From: an uncultured Draconibacterium sp.
GTDB taxonomy: Bacteria; Bacteroidota; Bacteroidia; Bacteroidales; Prolixibacteraceae
Direction of reading: 5' to 3'
DNA length: 64,000 nucleotides
Assembly: GCF_963675065.1 (NCBI RefSeq)
Contig: NZ_OY775906.1
Coordinates: forward strand, 1,404,001-1,468,000
Part shown: positions 63,443-64,000 of the stretch, in pieces
Layout: each line of letters opens with the position of its first letter
Numbering within the stretch: the stretch's first letter is position 1
The notes under the pieces: generated by a model
The model's database searches: none
What the model was told of the DNA's origin: nothing
What the model saw: the letters and a program-made list of their open reading frames with translations, nothing else
Program-made: the position numbers and the translations under genes

Positions 63443-64000
63443 ATGCAGTTATTTTATGTTCCTACTATTTCAGGTGCCGAAGTTATTTTAAATGAAACCG
63501 AATCGAAACACGCCATTCGTGTTCTTCGCTTAAAAGAGGGCGACGATATTGAACTGGTAGATGGAGAAGGTGGTTTCTACAAAGCAAAAATTCAGAATGC
63601 CAATCCCAAAAAATGCCAACTCATTATTATTGATTCGCAAACTGAATTTGGCAAGAAAGATTTTCATTTGCACATTGCCATTGCACCTACAAAAAATATA
63701 GACCGCACAGAATGGTTTCTGGAGAAGTGCACAGAAATCGGTATCGATGAAGTCACTCCTCTCCTTTCTGAACATTCGGAACGCAAAGTGATAAAACCCG
63801 AGCGTTTAGAAAAGATACTGGTTTCGGCCATGAAACAATCGGTTAAGGCTTACCTTCCGAAGTTAAATGAGTTGACAAAACTTTCCGATCTCTTATCACA
63901 AGCTACAGAAACAAAAAAATTCATTGCCCATTGTAACGAAGGAGAAAAACCTCATCTAAAAAACGTGGTAAAATCTGGCGACAACGTGCTGATTATGATT
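63443..64000 (+). CDS. rsmE: 16S rRNA m3U1498 methyltransferase, N-terminal part (cut by window end)
   Basis: The frame opens at an ATG and runs 186 codons to the last base with no stop, so the gene continues beyond the window. It starts MQLFYVPTISGAEVILNETE, then SKHAIRVLRLKEGDDIELVD, the PUA-like domain of RsmE. The SPOUT methyltransferase part follows (LHIAIAPTKNIDRTEWFLEK, CTEIGIDEVTPLLSEHSERK). This family methylates N3 of U1498 in the 30S subunit. Confidence 0.93.
   Translation, partial: MQLFYVPTISGAEVILNETESKHAIRVLRLKEGDDIELVDGEGGFYKAKIQNANPKKCQLIIIDSQTEFGKKDFHLHIAIAPTKNIDRTEWFLEKCTEIGIDEVTPLLSEHSERKVIKPERLEKILVSAMKQSVKAYLPKLNELTKLSDLLSQATETKKFIAHCNEGEKPHLKNVVKSGDNVLIMI

Overview
This 64 kb window reads as chromosomal DNA of a free-living, probably marine Bacteroidota. 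The order Marinilabiliales / family Prolixibacteraceae is my best guess, but no rRNA or marker gene here settles it. The evidence is type IX secretion (T9SS) C-terminal sorting domains, TonB-dependent receptors with carboxypeptidase-like N-terminal domains, BT_3928-, DUF4876-, DUF6850- and DUF4857-type proteins, scarce Shine-Dalgarno sites, and promoter-like TTTG / TAnnTTTG boxes typical of the phylum. About 51 protein genes are supported. I saw no tRNA, rRNA, CRISPR array, insertion sequence or prophage.

Layout. 1-1.7 kb: C-terminal part of a tricorn-type S41 protease. 1.8-4.5 kb: an OprC-like copper TonB receptor with a cysteine-rich small protein. 4.8-6 kb: a UDP-glucose dehydrogenase-like scrap in front of UDP-glucuronate decarboxylase. 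6-13.7 kb: topoisomerase III, a thioredoxin-like protein, NAD-dependent DNA ligase, small secreted or hypothetical proteins and dapA. 14-18 kb: an AddA-type helicase-nuclease and a Rieske lipoprotein. 18-21.4 kb: alpha-L-fucosidase, cupin, phosphoesterase lipoprotein, YjbQ. 21.8-26.9 kb: a ten-PAS hybrid histidine kinase, bracketed by intact yjbQ and a broken second yjbQ copy. 27.5-30.3 kb: YccF, a DUF432-MscS pair, a Crp/Fnr regulator. 30.4-33.2 kb: aminotransferase, flavodoxin and prephenate dehydratase. 33.5-38.2 kb: sulfatase, FabK/nitronate monooxygenase-type flavoenzyme, diadenylate cyclase, dihydropteroate synthase. 38.4-41.9 kb: DUF1599, DoxX/BT_3928, triosephosphate isomerase, lipoprotein. 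42.2-53.1 kb: a tightly packed seven-gene envelope operon (propeller protein, TonB receptor, DUF4876, DUF6850, ABC ATPase, permease, DUF4857). 53.2-54.8 kb: prmA and a PLD-like nuclease. 55-59.1 kb: a membrane LytTR regulator followed by a T9SS-sorted protein and a large repeat-containing surface protein. 59.3-64 kb: phosphoesterase, monooxygenase-fold protein, SixA-like phosphatase, cydAB, and the start of rsmE.

The most unusual structures are non-coding. (i) A strictly periodic 21-bp array of GTAC-bearing palindromic units (9362-9567) fills the divergent gap between the thioredoxin-like gene and ligA. (ii) A heptanucleotide variant repeat lies at 40324-40372. (iii) An intergenic repeat family with the core TTTTACCACAGAGTT occurs four times, in different states of decay. 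The least characterised protein system is the 42.2-53.1 kb operon.
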